From: Thuidium tamariscinum
Lineage: Eukaryota; Streptophyta; Bryopsida; Hypnales; Thuidiaceae
DNA: 64,000 bases
Assembly (NCBI GenBank): GCA_947034885.2
Contig: OX344754.2
Coordinates: 13,534,501 to 13,598,500 of the forward strand
Direction of reading: 5' to 3'
In this document: one piece after another, positions 46,085 through 54,851 of the stretch
Layout: each line of letters starts with the position of its first letter
Position numbering within the stretch: position 1 is the first letter of the stretch
Notes under the pieces: model-generated
What the model saw: the letters and a program-made list of their open reading frames with translations, nothing else
Databases searched by the model: none
What the model was told of the DNA's origin: nothing
Translations under genes and position numbers: made by a program

Positions 46085-47548
46085 CTAGTTGAAAGTACTG
46101 GTCCAATGATTGATGATGCGTGCCAAACCGCCCGCATTCTCCGGGCCGTCTTTGCAAGGGCGCTCCAAGTACGCACGAAATGACATTGCCAACGCTTGAT
46201 GATCAAATTTGCTCATGCTTGCCGTTTCCATGTTCAACTTGTGGTACTCCTCTGACATGCAATCCCTGTTAATTGCCATGGCTATTTTGCACACCGCGTA
46301 CTCTTCCGTTGCAATGGATAAATTTCGAATTACTTGCACATTTTTGTCTTTTTCGTGCAAATATGCAATCTTCGAGGTCACCCACCAACGGTTTTGCAAA
46401 GCAGCATCCATCTCTTGTTTGGATGTGAACACATACAATGACTTCGGTGGTTCTGTAACGTACGAAGTCATGCCCCAATCACACACTCCAATGTACACGC
46501 GCGACTCGTCCCCGGGAAAGTGCAACATAATGTTATCCAGTGAGATATCATTGTGCAAATATCCTGCATCGTGCACCGCATGCATGATATGCAACAACGC
46601 CCATACTAGCTCCGTATGTTTCTTCCCAAATCGTGCAAGATGGTCCGCAGCAATGACATTCGCATCCGTTGGCGAGCTATATTGCAAGTGCATACGTATA
46701 TTGTCTGGATAAGTTCTATCCAAATGCATCATCTTCCGCAAGGTCCCGCCATTCCACCAATATGCATATCCTTCATTCCTCCTTGTATGAACTGCAAAAA
46801 ATCGTATCACTCTGGGATGGCCAATCCGCACCGCCATGGACTCGTTTTGGTGTTCCGCCTTTGCAAGATGAGGTAGCGTCTACTGTACATTAGATAGCTT
46901 TGCTGCAAACTCCCAATATTCAGGTATTTCACGGCATCCCCGAATTTGCACCCTCCGAATTGTTGCGTACCCGCCTTTGGTCACAACATCATCACAATAA
47001 ATCAAGGTCGCCGTGTCTGGAAGTGCTATTAGATGCTTCCTGCCTTCCGTCAATTCAACCATTTCATCACTGGTTTTCCCTAAACCCATAGATCCTCGTC
47101 TGTTCCTGGCAGACGCGAATGGAGCACATCGGCCGACAAACAATTCAGCCCTTAGAATGACTTGCTCAAATGCGGCATTATATTCACGGTGATGCTTCCC
47201 ATACTTCGTTAAGATGGCCTTCGCATTCCACAACGCATCATGCACCTTGTTTTTCAATAACTGCTCAAAGCCACTCTTATCCATCTCACTGTGCCATTGT
47301 GGAACAGAAACCGCATCCATAAACCATCGCCACATGTCGTCCTTGAATTTTTTAGGATAGTCCTCATTGTAGCGAACATACTTCATCTGCAAGGACATCA
47401 TGCTCTCCGATTCATAGAAGTCCACGATCACTTTAATCATCATATTATTCAATGCTTCAGAGGGCTTGTTTGCTTTTGCCTCCTCTTTAAATGGACCTGC
47501 CACCTCCTCCAGTTTCCTTTTACCCGCCTTCTTTGTTTGTCCCATCAT
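46085..47548 (-). pseudogene. Divergent protein kinase with unknown N-terminal domain, one in-frame stop
   Basis: This is one exon of 487 codons. I chose the ATG at 47548 (MMGQTKKAGKRK); the frame is open a few codons further but has no other ATG. Residues 1 to about 170 form an unrecognised charged/helical domain. A kinase fold follows: degenerate glycine loop KGGYATIRR (about 191-199), lysine in FAAKLS (217), catalytic loop HNDISLDNIML (332-342, HND for HRD) and DWG (357-359, for DFG). The catalytic Lys, Asp and metal-binding residues are present, so the family could be active. A single TAG at 46880-46882 (codon 223) falls between the lysine and the C-helix; a C-to-T change from CAG would explain it. 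The HxDIS..NIM loop recalls FunK1-like kinases, but the assignment is uncertain. It may be a recent pseudogene or a sequencing or editing matter. The upstream CpG island and TATA box suggest a real promoter. Confidence 0.7.
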
Positions 47549-47714
47549 GATAAAAATCACGTCAAAACTTCAAAAAAAAGCAACAAGGGGGCCCCAATAA
47601 TGTCACCCTTGCTTTCCCAAGGAGGGGAACCAATAGAGACTTAAGAACTTAAGCCACCAAGCTTTCCACTCCACGCTTGCAAAATGCAAGGGAGAAAACA
47701 AGAGTGAGGGCGGA

Positions 47715-47995
47715 CAGCCTAAACCGCCCCTCTTATACCCTGGCGGACACCCTAAACCTGTGCAGACAACCCGATGAGGCGCTGTCCGCCGTCCGATCGA
47801 TCGGACGGCGCGCACGTATCCGCGCGTCCGCGAACGGGCGGACGAATATGCGTCCGCCTCGTCAGACGGCAACAGTCCGTCCGCCGACGCAATGCACGTC
47901 GAAAATGCGTCCGCCCGATCGGGCGGACGGGAAGTCCGCCGTCCGATCGATCCGACGGACGACCATGATCGGGCGGGTGCCGTCCGCCAAATCCA
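47715..47995. promoter_or_regulatory. CpG-dense GTCCGCC island 2 with long palindromes
   Basis: This 280-bp island upstream of the kinase gene has many GTCCGCC and GGCGGAC words. It contains a perfect 24-bp palindrome at 47787-47810 (centre GATCGATC) and a perfect 22-bp palindrome at 47908-47929 (centre CCGATCGG). A 176-bp satellite starts directly beyond it. Such CpG density in AT-rich plant DNA suggests an unmethylated regulatory element. Confidence 0.65.
47731..47740 (-). promoter_or_regulatory. Candidate TATA box of the kinase gene
   Basis: GGGTATAAGA on the - strand lies about 185 bp upstream of the start codon, at the gene-proximal edge of CpG island 2. Confidence 0.45.
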
Positions 47996-48002
47996 ACGGT
48001 CT

Positions 48003-49150
48003 ACTTTATAAAAGGCCTTCATTTGAAATTTCACGTGAAGAGGGGCCAAAAAAATATGGAGAGGTTGAAATTTCTTAGAACATTTGTGTTCTATGACAAA
48101 TTTCCATTTGGAAATTGAAATTGCCTACTTTTTGTGAGATTCCAAAAAATAGGCTACATTGCGATATTTGGAGTTTTTTGCTAAGTGCCCTATTCATTTG
48201 AAAATTGAAGTGAAAAGGGGCCGACAAAAATATGGAGAAGTTGGAATGTCATAGGACATTTATTTTCTATGACAAATTTCCATTCCACATTTGAAATTGT
48301 CTAGTTTTGATTTTATTTCAAAAAATACGCCACATGGCCATTTTGGGGTCTACTTTGTAAATGGCCTATTCATTTCAAATTTCACGTGAAGACGGGCCAA
48401 AAAAAATATGGAGAGGTTGGAATGTCATAGAACATTTGTGTTCTATGACAAATTTCCATTTGGAAATTGAAATTGCCTACTTTTTGTGAGATTCCAAAAA
48501 ATAGGCTACATTGTAATATTTGGAGTTTTTTGCTAAGTGCCCTATTCATTTGAAATTTCACGTGAAAAGGGGCCAACAAAAATATGGAGAAGTTGGAATG
48601 TCATAGGACATTTATATTCTATGACAAATTTCCATTTGGAAATTGAAATTGCCTACTTTTTGTGAGATTCCAAAAAATAGGCTACATTGCGATATTTGGA
48701 GTTTTTTGCTAAGTGCCCTATTCATTTGAAATTTCACGTGAAAAGGGGCCGACAAAAATATGGAGAAGTTGGAATGTCATAGGACATTTATGTTCTATGA
48801 CAAATTTCCATTCCACATTTGAAATTGTCTAGTTTTGATTTTATTTCAAAAAATACGCCACGTAGCCATTTTTGGGTCTACTTTGTAAATGGCCTATTTA
48901 TTTCAAATTTCATGTGAAGACGGGCCAAAAAAAATATGGAGAAGTTGGAATGTCATAGAACATTTGTGTTCTATGACAAATTTCCATTTGGAAATTGAAA
49001 TTGTCTAGTTTTGATTTTATTTCAAAAAATACGCCACATAGCCATTTTTGGGTCTACTTTGTAAATGGCCTATTCATTTCAAATTTCACGTGAAGACGGG
49101 CCAAAAAAATATGGAGAGGTTGGAATGTCATAGAACAATTGGAGAAATTG
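48003..49150. repeat. 176-bp tandem satellite, about 6.5 units
   Basis: The GGGGCC/CGGGCC marker occurs at 48042, 48217, 48393, 48569, 48745, 48921 and 49097, so the period is 175-176 bp. Two unit types are mixed: one with TTTGTAAATGGCCTATTCATTTC and one with TTTTGCTAAGTGCCCTATTC. Five of seven units hold the palindrome TTCACGTGAA with a CACGTG G-box core. Confidence 0.95.
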
Positions 49151-49166
49151 GAATGTCATTGAATTT

Positions 49167-49356
49167 TGACTACGGATGAGGAATTAGGGCCTTTCTTATT
49201 TTATTCTCATACAAATTCTACTAGAGATACTAGATATAGACATACTAAATAGACATACTAGAGATTACATAGGGAAAAAAAAACACGTGAAAGTTTCATT
49301 CAACCTCTTTGGACTATGGATGAGGAATTAGGGCCTCTCTTATTTTATTCTCCTAA
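49167..49356. repeat. Direct repeat pair of about 45 bp
   Basis: GACTACGGATGAGGAATTAG... (49167-49211) recurs with few changes at 49312-49356, an offset of 145 bp. It directly follows the satellite. Confidence 0.8.
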
Positions 49357-49880
49357 ACTTAAATAAACTAACATGTAAGTCTTCTATTTCTTTTAACCCC
49401 CAAATGACCAAGTACTGCCTTGACAATTTTCACAATTTTCAAAATGGGTCATCAAAATAATATTAGGTTCAAAGGCATAACAAGCATAACCCCAATCAAG
49501 TTTTTAGCTTATTAAATTCTACTTCACAATTCTAAGTTGTTAAAACTATGTTTCAAATATATGTTCGAGGAGGCATTGTAACCGGAGTACTGGAAAAGAG
49601 GGGAAAACATTCCGATGCAATATTCATATTTAAATAATAACAATAGCTATACATTGGTTAATTTTAATACTACAGGTCAAAGGTCCCATCCATAGATCCA
49701 ATATTGTACTCACGCATTTCAAAAATTTGTATTTTCATAAATACTTATAGGTTCGTGAGTACCCCTCACCAACATTACAATACCATGCTTGCCACCACCT
49801 ATAGTACATGGCAGTGGATTACAATCATTACACCGTAGTGCGGACTAGTCACTACAAGAGTGTAGTCTTTTTGTTGTACT
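49357..49880. other. Intergenic, nothing recognised
   Basis: AT-rich sequence downstream (3') of the - strand gene at 49881-50954. No gene or repeat was seen. Confidence 0.6.
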
Positions 49881-50954
49881 TCACTCGGAATCTGAGTCGG
49901 TATCATCTCTCTGACTATGGCCTACAGAACTAGATCCATACACCCCCATATATGGTCCTCCACCGTACACGTCTCCTGCTCCGCTTCCCGCTCCTCCTTG
50001 TCCATAATTCCCGTAATGAGGCCCTCCAAAGGTTGGAGGAGGAACTGAATCTCCATAGTAGGAGCCTCCTTCGTTTGAACGGCCATGGTAAGACCCTCCA
50101 TGATGCCCATAATTTCCATATGAACCACCTCCACTAGACCTCGAATGGTATTGGGAGCCTTCTTGGGTAGAAGGAGCATTGTGCGCGGTTCCGCGGCTTC
50201 CTCCTACGATTTGAGAACGACTTTGCCCACCTCGTGGGTCATGTGTACCACGTTCACGTCCATAGTACCCATTGTAACCATATTGTGGACCACGATCTTC
50301 TATGCTTCTCCGCATTGCCTCACGCATTTCATGCTCGTATTGAATGTCCTCTCGAGCTTCTCTACGTTCATGCCTCTCTCCACCGGCCACGGGTGCAGTA
50401 GCCTCTTCAACATCATCATCATCATCTAGGACGGGCTCGTCTGCATCCGGCATCACTGTTGCAAGAAATCCAAATTGGCCTCGATTGGACCATTCGGGCA
50501 TGCAATCGCTTGCATTAGTCCAGCTCGTATAAATGACTGCTTCGTTGCGATTGAGAGTCGCCACATCTTTTCCATATATTGTGCGCCAATCAACATCTTT
50601 GTGAAGTCCAATCTCTGCCCAGACCATGGCCATGTTCGTATAATTCATAACATTTGGTTTGGAATCACGTATACCAGCATTACGCGTCACTTCATCGTAT
50701 TGGTGAACAAAGTGCCTATTGAGACACGTGGATGTTTGCCCTTCTCAACGGCGAACTTGTTGCGCTGCACGGTCCGATGCCCACAATTTGGCAATGTGCG
50801 TCATTTTCACGTACTTCTTGCACGTAGTGGCGGTCCAAACTTTCTTTGGTTCACTCTCCCATCCGGGTTCACCAACACACATTGGATCATTCCAATCATC
50901 CCAATTTATGCTTTGGGATTTCCCCTTGTTTTTCTTGTTTTCATCACGAGGCAT
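49881..50954 (-). pseudogene. Unknown protein with Gly/Tyr/Ser-rich tail, one in-frame stop
   Basis: This is one exon of 357 codons starting at an ATG in a good context (GCCACCATGC, 50954). The N-terminal part is basic then Trp-rich (MPRDENKKNKGKSQS, NWDDWNDPMC, GWESEPKKVW). A middle part (NAGIRDSKPNVMNYTNMAMV, DWRTIYGKDV, TSWTNASDCM) was not recognised. It is followed by an acidic stretch (DEPVLDDDDDVEEA), a charged helix (ERREAREDIQYEHEMREAMR) and about 130 residues of low-complexity Gly/Tyr/Ser/His. It ends DDTDSDSE, an acidic and potentially phosphorylated tail. One TGA at 50745-50747 (codon 70) breaks the frame; CGA to TGA by C-to-T change would explain it. The low-complexity tail suggests a nucleic-acid or condensate-type protein, but that is inference. 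Confidence 0.6.
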
Positions 50955-51164
50955 GGTGGCGTTGACTAAAATGAGAGCAACTGATGACTTCGTTCATACT
51001 AATTCCAACAATAAGAAATCAAAATGCTTCAAAGTTACAGTGCGAAGCAGTTTAGATGAAGTTGTAGTCCCTCAGAGCCTGATCATTACTTCAACTAAAG
51101 TTCGTGAAGCATTTTAGTGATGATTAATGAAGCACAACCGTTTGCACACAACGTCGGAAGGGGC
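50955..51164 (-). other. Probable 5' untranslated region of the unknown gene
   Basis: About 210 bp between the start codon at 50954 and CpG island 3. No clear TATA box was found on the - strand. Confidence 0.4.
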
Positions 51165-51450
51165 GCGCAGAGCCACAGATTAAAATCAGGCACTAGATCG
51201 TCCACTCCGGAGGGAAACGGTTGCGGCAAAATGAGCCATCCGCCCCACTTCTTATGCTGAGCCGACGGCCGGACCGAGGCGGACGGCCAGATGCTCATCC
51301 GACAGCAGAGAGGCGGACGCCAGAATCCAGTGGACAGAAATCGGCGTCCGCTGGATTGCACGGACATCGGGCGGACTCATCGAGGGACGGACGACGCGGA
51401 CGGCGCCCGTCGGGGGCGGACACAGGGACGGACGGACGGGCGGGGGGGTT
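51165..51450. promoter_or_regulatory. CpG-dense GGCGGAC island 3
   Basis: About 285 bp rich in GGCGGAC, CGGACG and GTCCGC words (GGCGGACGGCC, GGCGTCCGC, GGGACGGACGG), upstream of the unknown gene at 49881-50954. Its position and word content match island 2 upstream of the kinase gene. Confidence 0.65.
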
Positions 51451-51466
51451 GAAACCCTCAAAGACC

Positions 51467-51831
51467 TAAGGTAGAAGCACCCATTACAGCCGAAGTTAGT
51501 TAGTTAGCAATTTCAGCATAGTTGGAGGCACCTTTTCCTATAAAGAATATTTTTGTAGTATTGGCAACTGAAAATCATGAATTTTCAAAAAAAAAATTAG
51601 AATTTTTGGACGAGGCATCAAATTTCTGTGAATTTTCAAAGTAGGACTTAGTAGAGCACCTAAATCTGCACTCCTAGTAAATTTGCCTAGATTCTCACAC
51701 CAAAATCTAAAATAATCAGAACCCACCAAGCACAACTAAAGTTTCAAGGTACTACAGTAGTGGGGACACTTTGTAAGAAACTCTAATGTCAAACTATGGA
51801 TACACTAAAAATAATGGGTGCTTCTACCTTA
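51467..51831. mobile_element. Small terminal-inverted-repeat element (MITE), 365 bp
   Basis: Perfect 20-bp inverted repeats, 51467-51486 (TAAGGTAGAAGCACCCATTA) and 51812-51831, bound the element. If the outer TA at each end is the duplicated target, the element is 361 bp with 18-bp ends, as in Tc1/mariner-type MITEs. No coding potential was recognised inside. Confidence 0.8.
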
Positions 51832-53515
51832 CATCGATACTTGAATTCTTGAAATTCATTGAGTAAGCAGTTTACACTGGTTTAGGTTCTGAAACCAGCC
51901 AAGTTGATGTTAAATCTTCTCGAATATCAGAAATAAATGCTAGATTCTCTTTGCAATTTGCATGCATTTTGGGGAATTTGAACACTTCATGGAATAACTA
52001 TGACTTTAGGTTTCAATGTTCAAATTATATGTATCCAAAATTCACCTTAGGACTTGATAGAGAGGAATGATTTATATTACCGTAGTACGTTTTCAATTTC
52101 AACAAAAATTAATTTCTTTTGGAAGAATTTGTAATTCTAGGAAATTATAATGATACTAGTCTTAAATATTGGAAATTGTCAATATCATTTGTTGAAATTC
52201 AGGTGATTCAAATTGTTCCAAACATAGTAACACACCTTCTATGACAAAGGAATATTCAAATTTAATGAAATTCCAATTGAAAGTTGGAATCCTAAAGGAT
52301 CATTCACTTTTGGCCCTTGTGGGGAAACATGGGATATGTGGTAGTACCTGCGGGCTGAAATTTCAAATTCAATCCTCGTTTTTAGTTTTTAAAAACTTCT
52401 TCACAAGATAAAAAAATTGATTAACTTCCATGGAATATAATTTTTTTCACAATTGATTCCCAATAACAACATCTATGATCCAATGAACTCAAAATATTGA
52501 AAATAAGGGACGGGGGGTTGAAAAAAACTAGAACAATCTCACCATTGAAATTATTGTGTTTCAATTCCATGTTAGAGCTATTAATGATTTAGTTTTTCTT
52601 TCAATTTTGGACTTACTTATACTTAACAATTTTTTGAATAATGAAAATCAAGCCTATTTTTCTTGAAATTTTTGTCTTAGACTTTCAACTCCCATCCAAG
52701 TTCTTCAAATTCCTTCAAAAATTTTAATTCAAGGTCCATACTCCGTACTCCATAGTTCCAAAAAATTCCACGAATAGCGATCAAAGTCATCTGATATTTT
52801 TGCCACTTTTTCCTAGATAAGTAAAGTACAAGATCCTAAGGTTAGATCCAAAGAAAAGTATTTTCTTGGTTTTCTTATAGTGAATGCAGCAGAAATGACA
52901 GTTCTGAGTGGTTTGTAACAAAAAAATGTCCTTGGTCCTTTAAGGGTTAATAATAAAGGGAGAGATTTATATTTTATAACCATATTTTATTGCAAGACAT
53001 TCTCAACTCTCAAGTTCTAACTTGTAAGGGCCTAATATAACAATTTCTAAACAAATTAGATAAATGTATCACCATACTTTCTACAATTCTACAGTTGGAA
53101 GATGGTGACATTCATGATTGCATTAGAGGATGAGTGAAATTTGAAAATGATGCAATTATACTTGAAAAAAGATTTCAAAATGTGAAAAGTTATAGAATCC
53201 TTCATTTCAATGTAAGTGAATGTAAATATGAAGGAGTGTACTTCAAATGATTTTACCCCTTACTGCCTTACTGGTTTGCATTTAGAAATATGTAAAGAGT
53301 ATATGTTTTCTCTATTAAAGTAGGGTGCATACATTTTTTAAATTAATAATGTGTTGGATCCTTGAATCATTCATCAATTTATTTTCACTATTTATTATTT
53401 TATATGACACCCATATTCCCATAATGCAAAAATGATGAAGAAGCTAGGGTTTAGGTTCTAGGGTTTAAGGTTTAGGATTTGGGCTTGTCTACACTCTACA
53501 AAAGTGGACGTTGAT
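51832..53515. other. AT-rich intergenic DNA
   Basis: No gene was seen. A degenerate telomere-like run (CTAGGGTTTAGGTTCTAGGG, then TTTAAGGTTTAGGATTTGGG) lies at 53444-53483. Confidence 0.6.
53444..53483 (+). repeat. Degenerate interstitial telomere-like repeat
   Basis: Four to five imperfect copies of the plant telomere unit TTTAGGG. It could be a telo-box cluster or an old telomere-repair scar. Confidence 0.5.
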
Positions 53516-53993
53516 TTAAAAAAATGCACTCAAAGTGTGTTTTTAAGAAAAAAATACTCACACCATATGGTTTGTAGGTGAAAAGACACAAAAGGCTGAT
53601 TGCTCCTCCAAGCTCCAAGATCTCCTCCAAATGATTTGAATTTCACCTTCAAGCGCAACTCCAAGTGCCTGGGCCCATAACCTATTGAGATTACAAAGGT
53701 ATTGATGGATGAAAGGCTTTATTTAGATGGTATGAAGATACCAAGCCACATGAGTGGGCTGAACTTAAGCTAGAAGCCTTTCTCTAGTTATCCACAAACC
53801 ATGTGGGATAACTACCTTTCATGGGCTGCCTTTGACTATGAGCAATACCCAATGGACTCTAAGACTAATCTAGTGTCTAGTGCTACACCTAGGGCTGAAT
53901 GTACATGGACTACACTAATATGTACATGTTCTTCAACATACTCCTAGGGCTGTATGTACATGGTCTACACTAATATGTACATGATCTTCAACA
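53516..53993 (-). mobile_element. Copia leader plus 5' LTR remnant with an extra LTR tail
   Basis: On the - strand, LTR 53683-53938 is followed by the priming site (one change) and about 150 bp of leader, then lost. Beyond the LTR start, 53939-53993 repeats the outer 55 bp of another LTR copy with small differences, so this element probably inserted into an older LTR. It is a fragment lying just downstream of the kinesin exons on the same strand. Confidence 0.85.
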
Positions 53994-54033
53994 CATTTAT
54001 GCTAATGAATCAAAGCCCATAAATTAGCAGTAC

Positions 54034-54851
54034 CTTTAACAGGGCATTTCGTAAATTCAGGACCTCAAAATCCCTATGCTTAGAATGATTTTCCTGCAAT
54101 AAAAGAAGTTATAAGTAAACATACACAAACACTTAAACAAAGCTCGGTTGATGTGCACATAAATGGTTAGCATAAATTCGCTTTTAAATGGAGAAAGTCA
54201 ATATCCATTTTAAAAGCCAGATATTTTTAAAAATGTTTTCTATAAAACATGCACTGAAATCAAAGAGATGAACGTCTACTGCAAGGTGAGGTGTGCTTTA
54301 CAAACCTGTAATTTATTACGGAGTTCCTCGATTTCCTTCTTATAACGCTTCAACAAAGCAGCATTGGTCATAGTCTAAACCAACCGATATGAATGAATCA
54401 GTTACAGTAATGTTGCACTGCAAAAATGTTTAAGAAAGGGGACCCCAAAAAACCAATCCAGTCTTTAACAAATGAAAAACTGATTCAAATGAAACTGCAC
54501 AACACACCTCATTGACTTGTGCATAGCTCGTGACGCGCTCAGATATGCTAGCAAACAATAGTGTTCCTATCGTTTCCTCCACATGGATCTAATCAATAAT
54601 TGATAAGGTTATTCAAGAGAGGGCTCCAATAATGAATATGACAACCTCCACAGCAAAGGGGAAATAGAGGAAGTTCAACTGCAAATGGAAAAAGCTTACA
54701 ACTATTACAAGAATTCTTCCAAGTACACATTAAGTTTGATTGTCAAACCTGTGCTAGAGATATATTACAAATAAAAGTTATCTTTGCATTGCCACCCAAG
54801 TATGGCTGAATTATTCTTGTCAAATTACTCTCGCGGTATAGTATGTGGTCC
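54034..54851 (-). CDS. Kinesin-7 (CENP-E-like), end of motor domain and neck, four exons
   Basis: Four - strand exons with GT-AG borders and agreeing phases: 54749-54851 (DHILYRESNLTRIIQPYLGG then NAKITFICNISLAQ), 54508-54588 (IHVEETIGTLLFASISERV), 54306-54374 (TNAALLKRYKKEIEELRNKL) and 54034-54093 (RDFEVLNLRNALLK). The introns are 160, 133 and 212 bp. These match the family's HIPYRDSKLTR, LGGNAKTSIICTI, HVEETRGTLQFA and ALLKRQKKEIEELR segments. Kinesin-7 proteins are plus-end microtubule motors. The earlier motor exons are not seen upstream (above 54851), and the next coiled-coil exons are not seen; a Copia remnant begins 40 bp downstream. No stop was found in these four exons. DHILYRESN departs from the usual HIPYRDSK, so relaxed constraint is possible. 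Confidence 0.82.

Noticed and set aside
46085-47548. Kinase gene as a viral capture
   Set aside because: No viral hallmark genes lie nearby, and the promoter features and composition fit the local DNA.
43363-51831. The orphan-gene block as a single giant transposon
   Set aside because: No matched outer ends were found: one end motif at 45693 is imperfect and has the same orientation issue as a solo remnant. Kept only as a question.
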